This document shows, one piece after another, positions 20,413-33,407 of a stretch of 64,000 nucleotides of DNA; position 1 is the first letter of the stretch, and each line of letters begins with the position of its first letter. The notes beneath the pieces are model-generated. The model made no database searches, was not told the DNA's origin, and saw only the letters and a program-made list of their open reading frames with translations. Location: contig JASXTE010000017.1 in NCBI GenBank assembly GCA_030280995.1, positions 10,130,498-10,194,497 on the forward strand, in the 5' to 3' direction. The DNA comes from Hemileia vastatrix (lineage: Eukaryota; Basidiomycota; Pucciniomycetes; Pucciniales; Zaghouaniaceae). Position numbers and translations under genes: made by a program.

Positions 20413-23300
20413 ATGGAGGATCAAGGATCTCCAACCCATTCAAGCAGCATAAACACTCCTAAAATAAAAATGGAGTAAAAAGAAGGATTTTTAAACAAAA
20501 TCTCAATAAAGAAATCAAAATTTATTCCATATCACAGCTGCTTAGCAACTTAAATGTAAAGGTCAAAAACATGAAGGACCAAAAAAACAACCTAGAAAAG
20601 AGGGAAGCTCAAGGGTTTATGGAATTCAATCAAGCTCTGGTAAGCCTCAAGGTGTCACGCTCCACGTGACACTCAAGGCAAAAGCAGCTCATTAAATCAA
20701 TAATACCAAGGTCTAAATCCATACTCGAAGCGCAGAAAACAATTCTACATAGCAACTGTGACTTTCCTTTGTGTACTCACTATTCAACAGCGCTAGTCTA
20801 AACTTTAAATCTAAATTAGTCAATCTCTCAATAGTGTGTTTAGTCTTTTCTTTGATAAGCGACACACAGCGCAATAGTTAATGTAATATTCCGCTAAAAG
20901 GTTTATTAAGTATCTGTGGGTTATTAACAGGGGTAGTGAGCATGGACGGGATGGTTAGTGGAGGATTAAAGGGTTAACAGATGTTAGTGAGGAGGGTCCA
21001 GGTGTAACGGGTGTATTTTTGGTGGTCTGTGGTGTGCAGAATGATGGATGGGTATGAGGTCAATGCGAGGAGGGGTTGGATTGTGGTTCACTATTTCTTT
21101 AGAATTAAATTATAAAACGTATATATAGTTAATAGTGGTAAAGCTTCAGGTTAAATCATTATTATTGTACATTTCCTTATTTTTCTCAGTAACCATTTCT
21201 AAAACTTAAATATTTGATTATTGAGTTTCCAACCCTTTGTGAGATCTTAAGAATATTAATATTACCTTTAAATTATATTAGAATTCTTATCAAACATATC
21301 TCAAAGCAGTAGTTATTCTTTCGAGTCATCTTTGAATCACTTCCTCGAACATTTCCTCTGTGCTTCAAAGAAGTTTCTAAACTACTCCCTCCATCTCATT
21401 TCCAGGAACACCCTCGACCTTGTGCGTAGGTCGTCCGGTGACACAAGGCTCAATCTACTTCAGTAGTCAGAATTCTTTCCACAGCTCCACCAGCAGTAGC
21501 TCCAGAAACAGCTCAAGAAGAGGAACAAAAAATCACAGCCAGAAAATGGAAATGGGACTATTACTCACAGAAATACAATCATCTGCCTCATTAGAGCTTC
21601 AGAAGTCATACTTACAGGGGAAGGGAAAGTTGAATAAGACTATGGTGAGTCATTTATCTACTAATCAATTATATAATACTAATAAAGAATTACTCATAGG
21701 TACTGAAATTGATAAAGATATATTAGATATAATTGATAAGGATCTTAAGGATTGTTCATTTAAACATAGTATTTTGGATTTATCTTTACATGATAACACT
21801 GTACATAGTTTTATTGGAAACAAGGATAATACTAAAAACATTAAATTTGAGCCAAATAAATTAAACTTTGAGACCAAAAATAATGATGAAACTTCTGAGT
21901 TATATAATAATAAGATTGAACATTTCATGAAAGAAAATCAAATTGAATCAAAAATAATAAGTAAATTATAACTAAGAATTAAAATATTAGAATAATACTC
22001 AAGAGAGTCAAAAAATATTACAGAAAATATATTATTAAATCTTACAAAATCATTTACTACTACTGCCAATAAACTAAAGGTCATTGAAAATTCAAATATT
22101 GAATTAACAAATGAAAATAAAAGATTAACCTCTGATATTATTAGTTTACACAGTAAATTGGAACATTCTCAGATTAAAATGGCTACAATTGGGCAACTGA
22201 TTAAATTGTCTTTTTCAAATTTAAATGATACTTTAACACATATACCTGTTATAAAAGATAGATTAAAGAGATTAGAAATATATTTAGCTAATATTTTGAA
22301 AAATACTTACAAAATTAATTAAAACATGTCTTCTGTGGAAAAAATGCCACTTCATATAAAAAAGTCATATGAGAAACCAATTATTGAAAAATAAAATAGA
22401 GTTATAGACTCTGATAGTAAAAAATCAGTAAAACATCAGATACATTATTATCTATCCAAAGTAAGTAAATTACTAAATATTACTCAGGTTAAGGAAGTCA
22501 GAACTAACCAAAAGAACTGTCCTAAGTTAGATCAGTACCCTTCTTTAGATGGGGTTTCAAAATCTGATTGGAAACAATTCATTAAAAGAATTTATAACTT
22601 ACAATTTTAATACAAATTACCTGATGAAGAAATCACATCAAAATTAAGATCTTTATTTACAGATGTAGCCTTATTATGATTTAAATCTATTCTGAATGAT
22701 GGAATTTATTACTCCTGGGTTGAATGGAAAGCATTAATTTAAAGACAATTTGGTGGCCCAAAATTTAGAATCACTCAACACAGATTTTAGGAAAAAACAA
22801 GATATAATCCAAGTACTGGGGGGAAAAAATGGTATTTTTAATGAATTTGAAAAAAATCATGAAATACATGGATACAAAATTGGATTACAATGAGTGGAAA
22901 GAGAAAATAATATATAAATTGCCTATATCAGTCTGAGACATATTTGTAGCCAGAACTGAAACCATCAGAGATAATTATAGATTTATTAATTTATGCAATG
23001 AAATATTATTGAGCCACAAATATGAGACAAGGTATAATAATTATAAGAAAAAGTTTGAGTTAGTAAAACCTACTACAAATAAGTTACAAGTGGGGGAGAA
23101 AAACTTTCTAATCCTCTTGTTCCTAAGAGAAAAGAAAGTAAAAATTGCTATAAATGTAATGAACCTTTGGTAAAAAGAAATACTTGTAAGCAGAGAATAA
23201 ATGTTATTGAAAAATTATAAGATTCTGAACCCAGTAATCAAGAAGATGAAAAGGATGATTCTAGTGAAGATTGTAAAATTAACTTATCTTATAGTGATGA
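20413..23300 (+). pseudogene. Gypsy-D copy 1 gag (disrupted)
   Basis: Starts M-E-D-Q-G-S-P, matching copy 2 (M-E-G-Q-D-S-P). It contains K-W-K-W-D-Y-Y and K-I-D-Y-N-E-W-type segments and remnants of the zinc knuckle (C-Y-K-C-N-E near 23150). It is interrupted by a solo gypsy-B LTR at 20653-21443 and by several stops. Gag would package the RNA and assemble the particle. Confidence 0.75.
20653..21443 (+). repeat. Solo LTR of gypsy-B (B1), inserted in gypsy-D gag
   Basis: Begins TGTCACGCTCCACGTGACAC and ends GTGCGTAGGTCGTCCGGTGACA. It is flanked by a perfect 5-bp duplication CAAGG (20648-20652, 21444-21448). It matches the solo LTR at 39012-39782 and the LTRs at 55090 and 62699. The gag reading frame resumes after it. 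This is a classic trace of LTR-LTR recombination. Confidence 0.92.
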
Positions 23301-23334
23301 TGAAAATGAGGTACTTGTATTAGAACATGATACT

Positions 23335-25745
23335 ATGTTCCTGAATGATGAAATAACTCCCACAGAAGTATCTTTAACTTCCATTGAGGATTCTAAAATA
23401 ATTAAAGATATAAATCATGATAATTACAAAATAACACTTATTAGAGCACCTGTTATAATATGTGGAAAAGAAATGAATGTCATTGTTGACACTGGGGATG
23501 CAGGTAATGTATTTTATGATAACACATTAATGAAACTTGATAGTAAGTATAAAGAAAAATTAGAACCTGCACAGACAAAAAACTGGATAGGTTTCAGTTC
23601 AGTATTATGTCCAATTAGAAAATACAATACTACGGTATTCCTTAAATATAATAATGGATATGTAAGAGCATTATGTGAATTTGAAGTAATGGATAATAAT
23701 AATTGTAGTGATTGGTTTATTATTGGAAATGATTTATTGACCAAATTTGGTATTAAACTAGATCCTACAAACATTTGCTTCACAACTGGAGTAATAGAAA
23801 ACAAAATTCAATATTTGCTCTGAAAATTCAATTTATTCTATTGATCCTATAGAAAAGCGATTCCAAGGTGGGAGATCCACCTCTGAAGTTGTTGAATTTT
23901 AAAATGAAATCCAAAAAGCCTCTTTCAGTCCTCAACTCTCAAAAATTGAAGAAAACAATATTTTGAGGTTGATAAAATCTTATCCCATGGCATTTGCCCA
24001 TGATTCAAATGAATTCAGACTGGTGAAAGACCATGAGATAAAAAAATCTTTAAGTTGTGAATTGGATAATATTCCTGGAAGCTTAAAAAATAAAACTTAC
24101 CCATCTTCCCCTGAAAAAAGGAAAGATGTTGAAGACAATATTAAAATGTTTTTAGAGATGGTTATTGTTGAAAAAGTAGACAAAACTCCAAAGTATTGTG
24201 TTATTTCACTAGTTTTAATCTCTTATGAAAAAGATAAGGTAAGATTATGTGGTGATTACAGAGCTCTAAATACATTCACTGTGTATGATATTTTCCCTTT
24301 CTCAAGGATAGCTTCTATCCATGCTACCTTGCAGGGAGCAAAAAAAATTTATTTCCTTTATAGATGGAAAAAAAGGTTGCCATAAGATTCCTGCAGAAAA
24401 GAATTCTCAGAATTACTTACTGATAACCAAACACATGGAAATATATAAATATGTGATAATTCCTTTTAGCCCAAAGAATGCCCCTTCAGTCTTCCAAATA
24501 TTGATGGATGGTGTTTTTCATCAGAAAATGGTCAAAGGGTGGCTCTTAATGTATATTGATGACATCATAGTGTTTTCAAAAACATATGATAAACATTTAA
24601 ATCACCTGAGAGGAGTATTTCAAAAAATTGATGAAATTAATATTACAATAGCATTGAAAAAAATGTAAGTTTGGGTTTTAATCCTTGAAAGTACTTGGAC
24701 ATGTTGTATCTGGCTTACATATTTGTGTTTATCAGAATAAAGTGGAAGCAATAAAAAATATTGATATACCTAAAAATGTGAAAGATAATCAAAGCTTTCT
24801 AGGTATGTTTAGATATGATAGGCAGTATATAAAAAACTACAAATCCATTGCAGCCTCTTTAACAAAATTAATCCGGAAAAATGAGCCTTTCATTTGGAAT
24901 AATGAAAGACAACAAGCCTTTGATAAATAAAAGAAATATTTAATTTCAGCTCCAATATTGCAACTGCCAGATTTTAACCTCCCTTTTATCTTGTATACTG
25001 ATGCAAGCTTTACAGTGTTAGGTGCTGCTTTTCAGCAGAAACAGATAATAAATATTAAATTATTTGAAGTAGTAATCTGTTATATATACAGAACCTTAGG
25101 AAAAGCTGAATTAAGGTATGGTGCTACTCAACTGGAATTTTTAGCCATTGTGTGGGACCTGGAGAAAATTCATTACTATCTGTAAGAACAGAAGTCTGAA
25201 TTAATTACAGATTGAAGTGCAGTAAATAAATACTAAACATGATAAAACCTAATATACACATGTTTAGATGGAAACTAGCTGTACAAGAATACAGTGGAAG
25301 GATGAAAATCACTTATAGAGCAGGAAAATTGCATTATAATGTGGATTTTTTATCCAGAAGTCCTTTTCCAAATGATACTGAAAACCCAGCTTATCTGCCT
25401 AAAAATGAGGTAATACATATGATTCGGATTTATATAGTGCATATAGAGGAATAATTTATGCAAACAATATTAGAAAATTATTCATCTGATAAAGATTTGT
25501 CTAAATAATCAACCATCTAAAATGATCCAACAAATGACTCAATGAGTTCATTGATTTAAAATTTAACTTGAAATTATAAAAGTGCATTGGAAAAAGGGAA
25601 ATTATCAATGGAAGATGGATACATATATTACATAAAAAAGCTAAGAAACTTAGTAGTTATACCTTTATCAATGAAAGAGTTTATGTTAATACTTGCCATG
25701 ATGACATATTAGCTGGTCATTTTGATTATAACAAACTTTTGAAGT
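23335..25745 (+). pseudogene. Gypsy-D copy 1 protease-RT-RNase H (disrupted, integrase missing)
   Basis: The protease motif reads D-T-G-D-A-G where copy 2 has D-T-G-A-A-G. The RT core M-Y-I-D-D-I-I-V-F-S-K keeps the catalytic Y-x-D-D. RNase H has L-Y-T-D-A-S-F and A-T-Q-L-E-F-L-A-I-V-W. Frameshifts occur near 24330-24360 and 24670, with stops near 24930 and 25185. Similarity to copy 2 ends at about 25745, inside the zinc-binding start of integrase (A-G-H-F-D-Y-N-K), so this unit has no integrase core or 3' LTR. Confidence 0.85.
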
Positions 25746-25815
25746 TTTAATATCTCAAATTTCTATTTTTTATTTAAATTCTACATAAAAATGTGTAACA
25801 ACAACAATCATACAG
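25746..25815. other. Junction between two gypsy-D internal regions
   Basis: About 70 AT-rich bases that match neither unit separate the truncated end of copy 1 from the pre-gag leader of copy 2. No LTR lies between them. Confidence 0.6.
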
Positions 25816-25881
25816 TGAGTAATAAGGCAAAAACTCATAACTTAAGACCTAGAGCTGAAAGACCTGTTACAGGAAGTTAAA

Positions 25882-27981
25882 ATGGAGGGCCAGGATTCTC
25901 CCACCAACAGCAAAACTCCACAGATGTCTTTGGAGGAAAGGGAAAGACTTATAAAACATGTATCAAATAAGAAAACAAAAAATACTTTACAAGAACAAAT
26001 TCACTCCCTATCCACACTTCTAAACACCTTAGCAATAAGATTCAACAATATAGTGGACCAGATGAACAATCTGGAGAAAAGAGCCACACAGGGTTTCATA
26101 GAAGTCAACCAAGCTCTGGTGGAAATAAAAGCTGAACCAAAAACTTTTGGACCCAACAATTCCACTGTGGAAACAGCCACACCTCCAGCCCAAAAGATGG
26201 ATCAAAAGATTACAGTGAGAAAATGGAAGTGGGACTGGTATGACCAAAATTAAAACAAACCTGCACAGAAGGGATCCAGCAGTCACCCTTACAGGGGAAA
26301 GGCAAGGAGAGGCGGAAGTAATGGAATAAGACCTTGGTAATTCATCCATCTTCTCATGATCAATTATATAACACTAACAATGAAATAATCTTGGGTAATG
26401 AGACTGATAGAGAGTTACTGGATATATTCAATAAAGATTTAAAAAATTATTCATTTTAAAATAACTTTTTAAATTTGTCTTTACATAATGAAAATGTACA
26501 TAGTTTTATTGATCACCAGGATAATACTAGTCATATTAAAATGGAACCAAATGAAGTAAATCTTGAGCCTGATTATGAATTTTCTGAATTGGACATGGAA
26601 AAAAATTGAATATTTTTTAAAAGAAAATCCAATGTAATAAAAAAAATTAGAAAATTGTTATTAAGGATTGAAAAATTGGAATAATTCTCTAGAGAGTCAA
26701 ACAATAATACAGAAAGTGTATTATTAAACCTCACACAATCATTGAGTACCACAGCCAATAGATTAAAAATCATTGAAAATTCAAATAATGAATTAATCAA
26801 TGACAATAAAAGATTAAACTCTGAGATTAAGAATTTACAAGATAAATTAGAACATTCTCAGAATATTATGGCTACCAAAGAAGGCTGTGTAAAATTGTCT
26901 TTTTCAAATGTGAATGATGCTTTAGCCCATGTGCATGTAATAAAGGATAGGTTACAAAGAGTAGAAATTTAATTAGTTAACATTTTGAAAAATACTGATA
27001 AAGAAAAGGACAACACATCCTATGTAGAAAGAATACCAGTATATATGAAACAGTAAGATGATAAACCAATGATTGAACATGAAAATAGTGTCATGGGCTG
27101 TGAAAATATATAATCAGTAAAGGATGAAATAAATGATCATCTTTCCAAAGTGAGTGAATTGCTTAATATTCCTCAGGTCAGGGAAACAAAAACTAACCAA
27201 AAGAACTGGCCTAAGTTAGATCAGTAACCTTCTTTTGACAGGGACTCAAATTCTGATTGGAAATAATTCATTCAGAGAATTGATAACTTAAAATTTTCAT
27301 ACAAATTACCTGATGAAGAAATTACATCGAAATTGATATCTTTATTTACAGATGTGGCCTTATTATGGTTTGAATCTGTATTGAGTGAGTGAATTAACTA
27401 CTCCTGGAATGAATGGAAGGCACTAATTGAAAGGCTATTTGGTGGCCCAAAATTTAGAATCACTCAACAAATATTGTATGAGAAAGCCAGATATAATCCA
27501 AATGCTGGGGATAAACCCATGGTATTTTTAATGAATTTAATAAAAATCATCAAATCCATGGATCCAAAAATGGATTATTATGAGTGGAAAGAAAAAATAA
27601 TATATTAAATGCCTATATCAGTCAGAGACATTATTGTAGCTAGAGCTGAAACCATCAGAGATACTTCTGTGTTTATTAATATATGCAATGAAATATTATT
27701 GAACCACAAATATGAAACCAGGTACAATAAATACAAGCAAAATGTTGTGGTAGTAAAACCTGCTACAAATAAGTTACCAGTGGAGAAGAAAAAACCTTGA
27801 GTCCCCTTGTCCCTAAACAGCAAGAAAGTAACACTTGCTACAAATGTAATGAACCTTGGGCTAAAGGTCATACTTGTAAGAAAAGATTAACTGTTATTGA
27901 AAACTCACAAGATTCTGAAAAAATTAATCATGAAGAGGAAAAGGAGAAATCTAGTGAGGATTGTAAAAGTAACATTTCTTA
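25882..27981 (+). pseudogene. Gypsy-D copy 2 gag (disrupted)
   Basis: The first 123 codons are open (M-E-G-Q-D-S-P... to K-W-K-W-D-W-Y-D-Q-N). A coiled-coil-like stretch (N-L-E-K-R, E-I-K-N-L-Q-D-K-L-E) and a retrotransposon gag-like core follow, split by stops and frameshifts. A CCHC-type knuckle C-Y-K-C-N-E-P-W-A-K-G-H-T-C lies at about 27838-27879, then an acidic tail. Gag binds the element RNA and forms the particle. Confidence 0.8.
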
Positions 27982-28024
27982 AAGTTATGATAAAAATGAG
28001 ATATATTTATTAGAATAGGATATT

Positions 28025-30327
28025 ATGTTCCTGAATGATGCAATACTTCCAACAGATACATCTTTAACTTCCATTGAAGAAGCTGAAATAATTAAATATG
28101 TAACTCATGATAGTTACAAAATAACACCGATTAGAGCACCTGTCATTATATGTGGGAAAGAAATGAATGCCATTATTGACACTGGGGCTGCAGGTAGTGT
28201 AGTTTCTAATAACACATTAATGAAACATGATAGTGAGTATCAAGAAAAACTGGAACCTGTACAGACAATGAACTGGAGGGGTTTTGGTTCAGTATTACAT
28301 CCAATTGGTAATTACAAAACTGCTGTATTCTTTAAATATAATAATGGATATGTAAGAGCAGTGTGTAAATTTTTAGTAATGGATAATAATAACTGTAGTG
28401 ATTGGTTTACTATTGGCAATGACTTATTGACCAAATTTGGCATCAAACTAGATCCTGAAAATAGTCTCTTCACTATAGTTGTAAATGGGAAGAGAAAAAT
28501 CAAGATTTGCTCTGAAAATTCAGTTTATTTCATTGCTTCTAAAGAAGAACTACTGAAAGGTGGAAGAACCACCTCTGAAGTTGTAGAATTTGAAAATGAA
28601 ATCCAAAAAGCCTCTTTCAGTCCTCAACTCTCTAAAATTGAAGAAATTTTTTTTTCGAGATTGATAAAATCTTATCCTATGGCATTTTCTCATGGCTCAA
28701 ATGAACTAGGATTGGTCAAAGACCATGAGATAAAAATCTCTTTAAGTTGTGATTTGGATAATATTCCTGGAAGCTTAAAAAAGAAACCTTACCCAGCTTC
28801 TCCTGCAAAAAGGAATGACATTTAAGACAACATTAAAATGTGGTTAAAAATGAGTACTGTTGAAAAAGTGGACACAACACCCAAGTATTGTGTTATTTCA
28901 CCAGTTTTAATCTCTTATGAAAAAGATAAGGCAAGATTATGTGTTGATTACAGAGCTATGAATAAATTCAATGTAGATGATATTTACCCTCTACCAAGGA
29001 TAGCTTCTATCTATGCTAACTTACAAGGTGTAAAATATATTTCCTGTCTGGGTGGAAACAAATTTTACCACCAGATTCCTGTGGAAAATAATTATAAGAA
29101 TTTCTCACTCATAACCACACACATGGGGATATATAAATATATGAGAATGCCTTTTGGCCCAAATAATGCACCTTCAGTCTTTCAAAAATTGATGGATAGT
29201 GTCTTTCATCAGGAAATGGTTGAAGGATGGCTTTTAGTTTATATTGATGACATCATAGTGTTTTCAAAAACATATGATGAACATTTAAATCACCTGAAAA
29301 GAGTATTTCAAAAGACGGATGAATTTAATATGACAATCACATTAAATAAGTGTAAGTTTGAATTTCAATCCTTGAAAGTACTTGGACATGTTGTATCTGG
29401 ATAACCAATTTGTGTTGACCAGAATAACATGGCAGAAAGAAAAACATTAGTATACCTAAGAATGTGAAATATTTTCAAATTTTAATAGGTATGTGTGGAT
29501 ATTATAGGAAGTATATAAAAAATACCAATCCATTGAAGCCCCTTTAACAACATTAATCAGGAAAAATGAGGCTTCATTTGGAATAATGAAATACAACATG
29601 CCTTTGATAAATTAAAGGAATATTTAATGTAAGCTCCAATATTTAGACTGCCAGATTTTAACCTCCCTTTTATTTTTTATACTGATGGAAGCTTCACAGG
29701 GTTAGGTGATGCATTACAGCAAAAACAGATAATAAAAGGTAAATTATCTGAAGTAGGTATCTGTTATATATTCAGAACTTTAAGAAAGACAAAATAAAGG
29801 TATGGTTCCACCCAACTGGAATGTTTAGCCATTGTGTGGGTCCTGGAGAAACTTTATTACTATCTGGAAGACCAGAAGTTTGAATTAATAACAGATTGCA
29901 GTGCAGCAAAATCATTACTAAAAATGAAAAACCTAATAGGCACATTTTTAGATGGCAACTAGCAGTACAAGAGTACAGAGGAAGAATGACAATCACTAAT
30001 AGAGCAGGAAAATTGAGTTCTAATGTGAATTTTATATCCAGAAGCCCTTTTCCAAATGATACTGACAACCCAGCTTATGTACCTGAAAATGAGGTAATAC
30101 ATATATTTGGGACTTATATATTGGATTCAGTAGAAGAATTTATACAAACTATATTAGAAAGTTATTCATATTATAAAGATTTGTTTAAATTATTTACCAT
30201 TTTAAATGATTCAACTAATGCCTCTATTAGTGCATTAATTAAAACCTTACCTCCAAAGTATAAAACTGCATTAGAAAAAGGTAAACTTTTAATTGAAGAT
30301 AGATACATATATTACAGAAAAAACTAA
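28025..30327 (+). pseudogene. Gypsy-D copy 2 protease, reverse transcriptase and RNase H (disrupted)
   Basis: Aspartic protease: I-I-D-T-G-A-A-G-S-V-V at about 28170-28205. RT (28838-29404) keeps C-V-D-Y-R-A-M-N, Y-M-R-M-P-F-G-P and the catalytic V-Y-I-D-D-I-I-V-F. RNase H has Y-T-D-G-S-F-T-G-L, T-Q-L-E-C-L-A-I-V-W and L-I-T-D-C-S-A. Stops at about 28822, 29401 and in RNase H plus small frameshifts inactivate it. This is the best-preserved gypsy-D polyprotein in the window. Confidence 0.88.
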
Positions 30328-31640
30328 GTAATGTAATAGTTATACCACCTTCTATGAAAGAGTTAATGTTAAGTACTTTTCATGATGACATCTTAGCTGG
30401 TCACTTTGATTTTAACAAAACATTAACTAGAGTTAAAAACACAGCCTGATGGATAAAAATGAAGGAAGATGTACAAAAATACATTTCCATGTGTGACTCT
30501 TGCTAAAAATATAAAAGATTAACTGGGAAGAGAGCTGGGTTGTTACAAAAAATAGAGCAGCCAAAAGCCCCATTGGAAATTATAAAAATGGACTTTGTGA
30601 CTGGATTTCCATTAACAGGAAAAAAAAGCTTCAATTCTTGTGGGTTAACTGTGGATAGAATAACAAAAATGTGTAACTTTATTCCTACCCATAAATAGGT
30701 ATATGAAAAAAACTTGGAATTGATATGGTATGCTCAAATGATGATCACTTCTGGGTTCCCCAAAGTCAAAATCTCTGACAGAGACCCAAATATTATTTCA
30801 GAATTCTGGAAATCATTGATGGAAGTATCAGGATTCCAATTAAAATTTTCTGCAGAAAACCATTCACAAAATGATAAACTAACTGAGATAATGATACATA
30901 CTCTGGATAATATGATCAGAAGATATTGTGCCTTTGGATTAGAATACAAAGACAATTATAAATTCACACATGACTGGGTAACTTTGATTCCTGGCCTTGA
31001 ATTTGCTTATAATAGCACAATTCATTTTGTAACAGAGAAAAAACCATTTGAACCCTGTATGAGTTATGTACAAAATACACCAGTAAATCTTTTAAAAAAA
31101 TTAGCAAGGTTAGACATACAACCTGGTACTAAATACTTTATTTATATGCAAAAAATATGTAGAAAGAATGCAGAGGAATTCATTCAAAAAGCATTTAAAT
31201 ATGAAAAGAAAAGATGGGACAAATCCCATAAAGAATTTAAATTTATAAAAGGAGATGAAGTCCTCATTTTAACACTAAATTTTAACTCACAAGGATATGG
31301 TAAATTAAAAGATAATAATGTGGGACCTTTTTTAGTCACCTAAGTTGTTGGTAATAATGATGTGGAGGTCTTAATATATGAACCATATGATAGGAAACAT
31401 CCAGTTTTCCCTATCCCATTATTAAAACCTTATCATGCAAATGATCCTTTTTTATTTCAAAAAAAAAAGAGGAAGGCCTAAAAAAAGCCTGAAGAACTTG
31501 TGGAAAAAGCAGATATTGAAATAATACTAAAGAAAAGAATCCTTACTAAAGAGAAAGGAACTGAGTATTTATTAAGATACAAGGGAAAATCAAGTGAATA
31601 TGATAGGTGGATACATGATTTTTTTTTTCAAATCTAGCCT
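30328..31640 (+). pseudogene. Gypsy-D copy 2 integrase with AT-hook-like tail and chromodomain (disrupted)
   Basis: Zinc-binding region: A-G-H-F-D-F-N-K and C-D-S-C. Core: M-D-F-V-T-G-F-P (Asp), I-S-D-R-D-P-N (Asp) and T-E-I-M-I-H-T-L (Glu), so the D,D-35-E triad is present. The 209-codon open stretch ends at a TAA near 31341, but the frame continues through R-K-H-P-V-F-P-I-P-L-L-K-P. Next come a basic K-K-K-R-G-R-P-K-K-K segment (AT-hook-like) and a chromodomain-like end (E-I-I-L-K-K-R, Y-L-L-R-Y-K-G, Y-D-R-W-I). The element is a chromovirus; its C-terminus would target insertion to heterochromatin. Confidence 0.85.
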
Positions 31641-31806
31641 CCATTCTCCAAAAATTTAAACAGAAATAATTTTCTGTTCAACCTGCCAAGGTTTACAACT
31701 ATAACTCATAATAATTTTAATGTTTTATTTCTTTAAAGAATTACTCTTTAATGCTACAGATATTTCTAAATACCAAAAAAAATAAAATAAAAAAATGTAT
31801 AATTAT
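31641..31806 (+). other. 3' untranslated part of gypsy-D copy 2
   Basis: AT-rich tail after the chromodomain, cut from its 3' LTR (36438-37850) by the CACTA element C2. No polypurine tract can be fixed confidently. Confidence 0.5.
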
Positions 31807-32659
31807 CACCACACAATATGGGAGGCGGACTTGCTAGCAAGTCCACAACCTTGAACCCAAATTCATATCTAATTGAGCACACATTGAGGTGGTGTTAAAA
31901 CAATCATGAGGAAATATTGATTTTAATTTGAACAAAACTTAAAATTAATTCAAAAATTTAGTGAAGCACAGTTGATCATTAGAAAAACAAATCTTGATGC
32001 TTGAATTACTAGAATTTTTGTAGGAATATTGAAGTAAGTGAACACCACTACCAAAAAAAAGTGGGCACATCAATAAGATTGTGAAAAATCATGTGTTTTG
32101 TATTTTGTTTAAAAATATAGAAATTGTTGTATAAATTGAACTAAATCCCCTTTGCATGCTTTACAAGATTTTTTACTAATAAATTTATAAAGGAATCTCC
32201 TAATATTATAAAAAGTTATTCAAGAAAAAAAATTATTAAAATGATACTTTTCATCAAAATTTTATTAGTGAGAATTCCCTGAAGTATATATTTGCTCTCA
32301 TTTTACGAGTATATATTCTTAAGTATTTCTAAAGCTTTAAAGTATTAGTAGAAGATACATGAAGTTCAAACTTGATGGTAAAAATAATTTAGTTAATTGT
32401 AAAATTTAAAAAATTAATATTTATAGCATAATTTTAGATTTAAAAATATTTTATTGTCAGTATTTTTTCAAAAAAATAATTTACCATTACCTTCATTATA
32501 GAAAAAAAATATGTGTCAAATTTCAACAAGAATAAAATATATGGCTAAAAAGTTTTGCATAATAGTTATAAGTTTTTTTTTGTTTTGTGCCATTTCATTT
32601 TCAAATCTCTATAATTTATTATATATTTATATTATTTATTCTCTTTAAAAATTATCCTT

Positions 32660-33240
32660 CCTAATACTTCCCTCCCCTCTTTTGTGTTTTGCATATGGTT
32701 TGCCTCACACATTCTCTAACTCTCTTAAATTTAGTACTACTCTCTCCAGTCCTCTCCCCTCACCACCCCTTGTATCCCCCTTCTCCAACCCTCTCCCTAC
32801 CACCTCAAATCACCTAAATCAATTTGTTACACATATTACCCCTTTTGATCCCTTATTCACCCTTATATATCTCATATCCTTATGAATAAAATTAACTGAT
32901 CTCCTTCCCACCCCTCTTCCTCTATATGGAAAAAAGGGGTGAATTGACAAGCCAAAGAGGTTGGGTGAGAAGAAAAAGGATCAAGATGGTTGGGATGGGG
33001 AAGAAGAAGGTTGGATTTGGAAGCAAGATGTTTAGGATATCTTAAAAATGGCTTGGTGGGCTAAAGGGTGGTAAGGAAAGGTCAAGGTGGGAGGTGAAAG
33101 AGGTGGGGTGGGGTAGGGATGAGTGAGAAAGGGGTGAGTATAGATGAGGAGGGAAACAAGAGTAGTTTTGTGGGGTGAAAAGTAAAAGAGGAGGGGAGGG
33201 GAGTGGTGAGAAGTATGGAAACTTACTCATGAATGTTTGA
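32660..33240. repeat. Pyrimidine-to-purine switch block in C2
   Basis: The top strand is C/T-rich at about 32660-32910 and then G/A-rich to about 33240, with a pivot near 32925. Frames called on either strand here are low-complexity (Ser/Pro/Leu or Gly/Lys/Arg-rich). The same layout recurs in C4 and C7. Confidence 0.75.
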
Positions 33241-33370
33241 TACTAGAGTAAATGACTTGGGATGTTTATCAAAAGGAGAGATATGGGAATGAAGTCAGAA
33301 GGAATACAAAGGCAGAGAAAGGAATTTATAGAGCTCAAAAGGATGTGAAACAAGGTGGAAAAAAACTGAA

Positions 33371-33407
33371 TGTGGACTTTATGTTTTGGCCAAAGAGCAG
33401 ATTTCAC
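33371..33407. repeat. Internal palindrome of C2
   Basis: TGTGGACTTTATGTTTTGGC continues into CAAAGAGCAGATTTCACC. It is an imperfect palindrome centred on TTTGGCCAAA, about 1.56 kb from the left end. It is homologous in position and core to those at 43470 and 53741. Confidence 0.7.
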
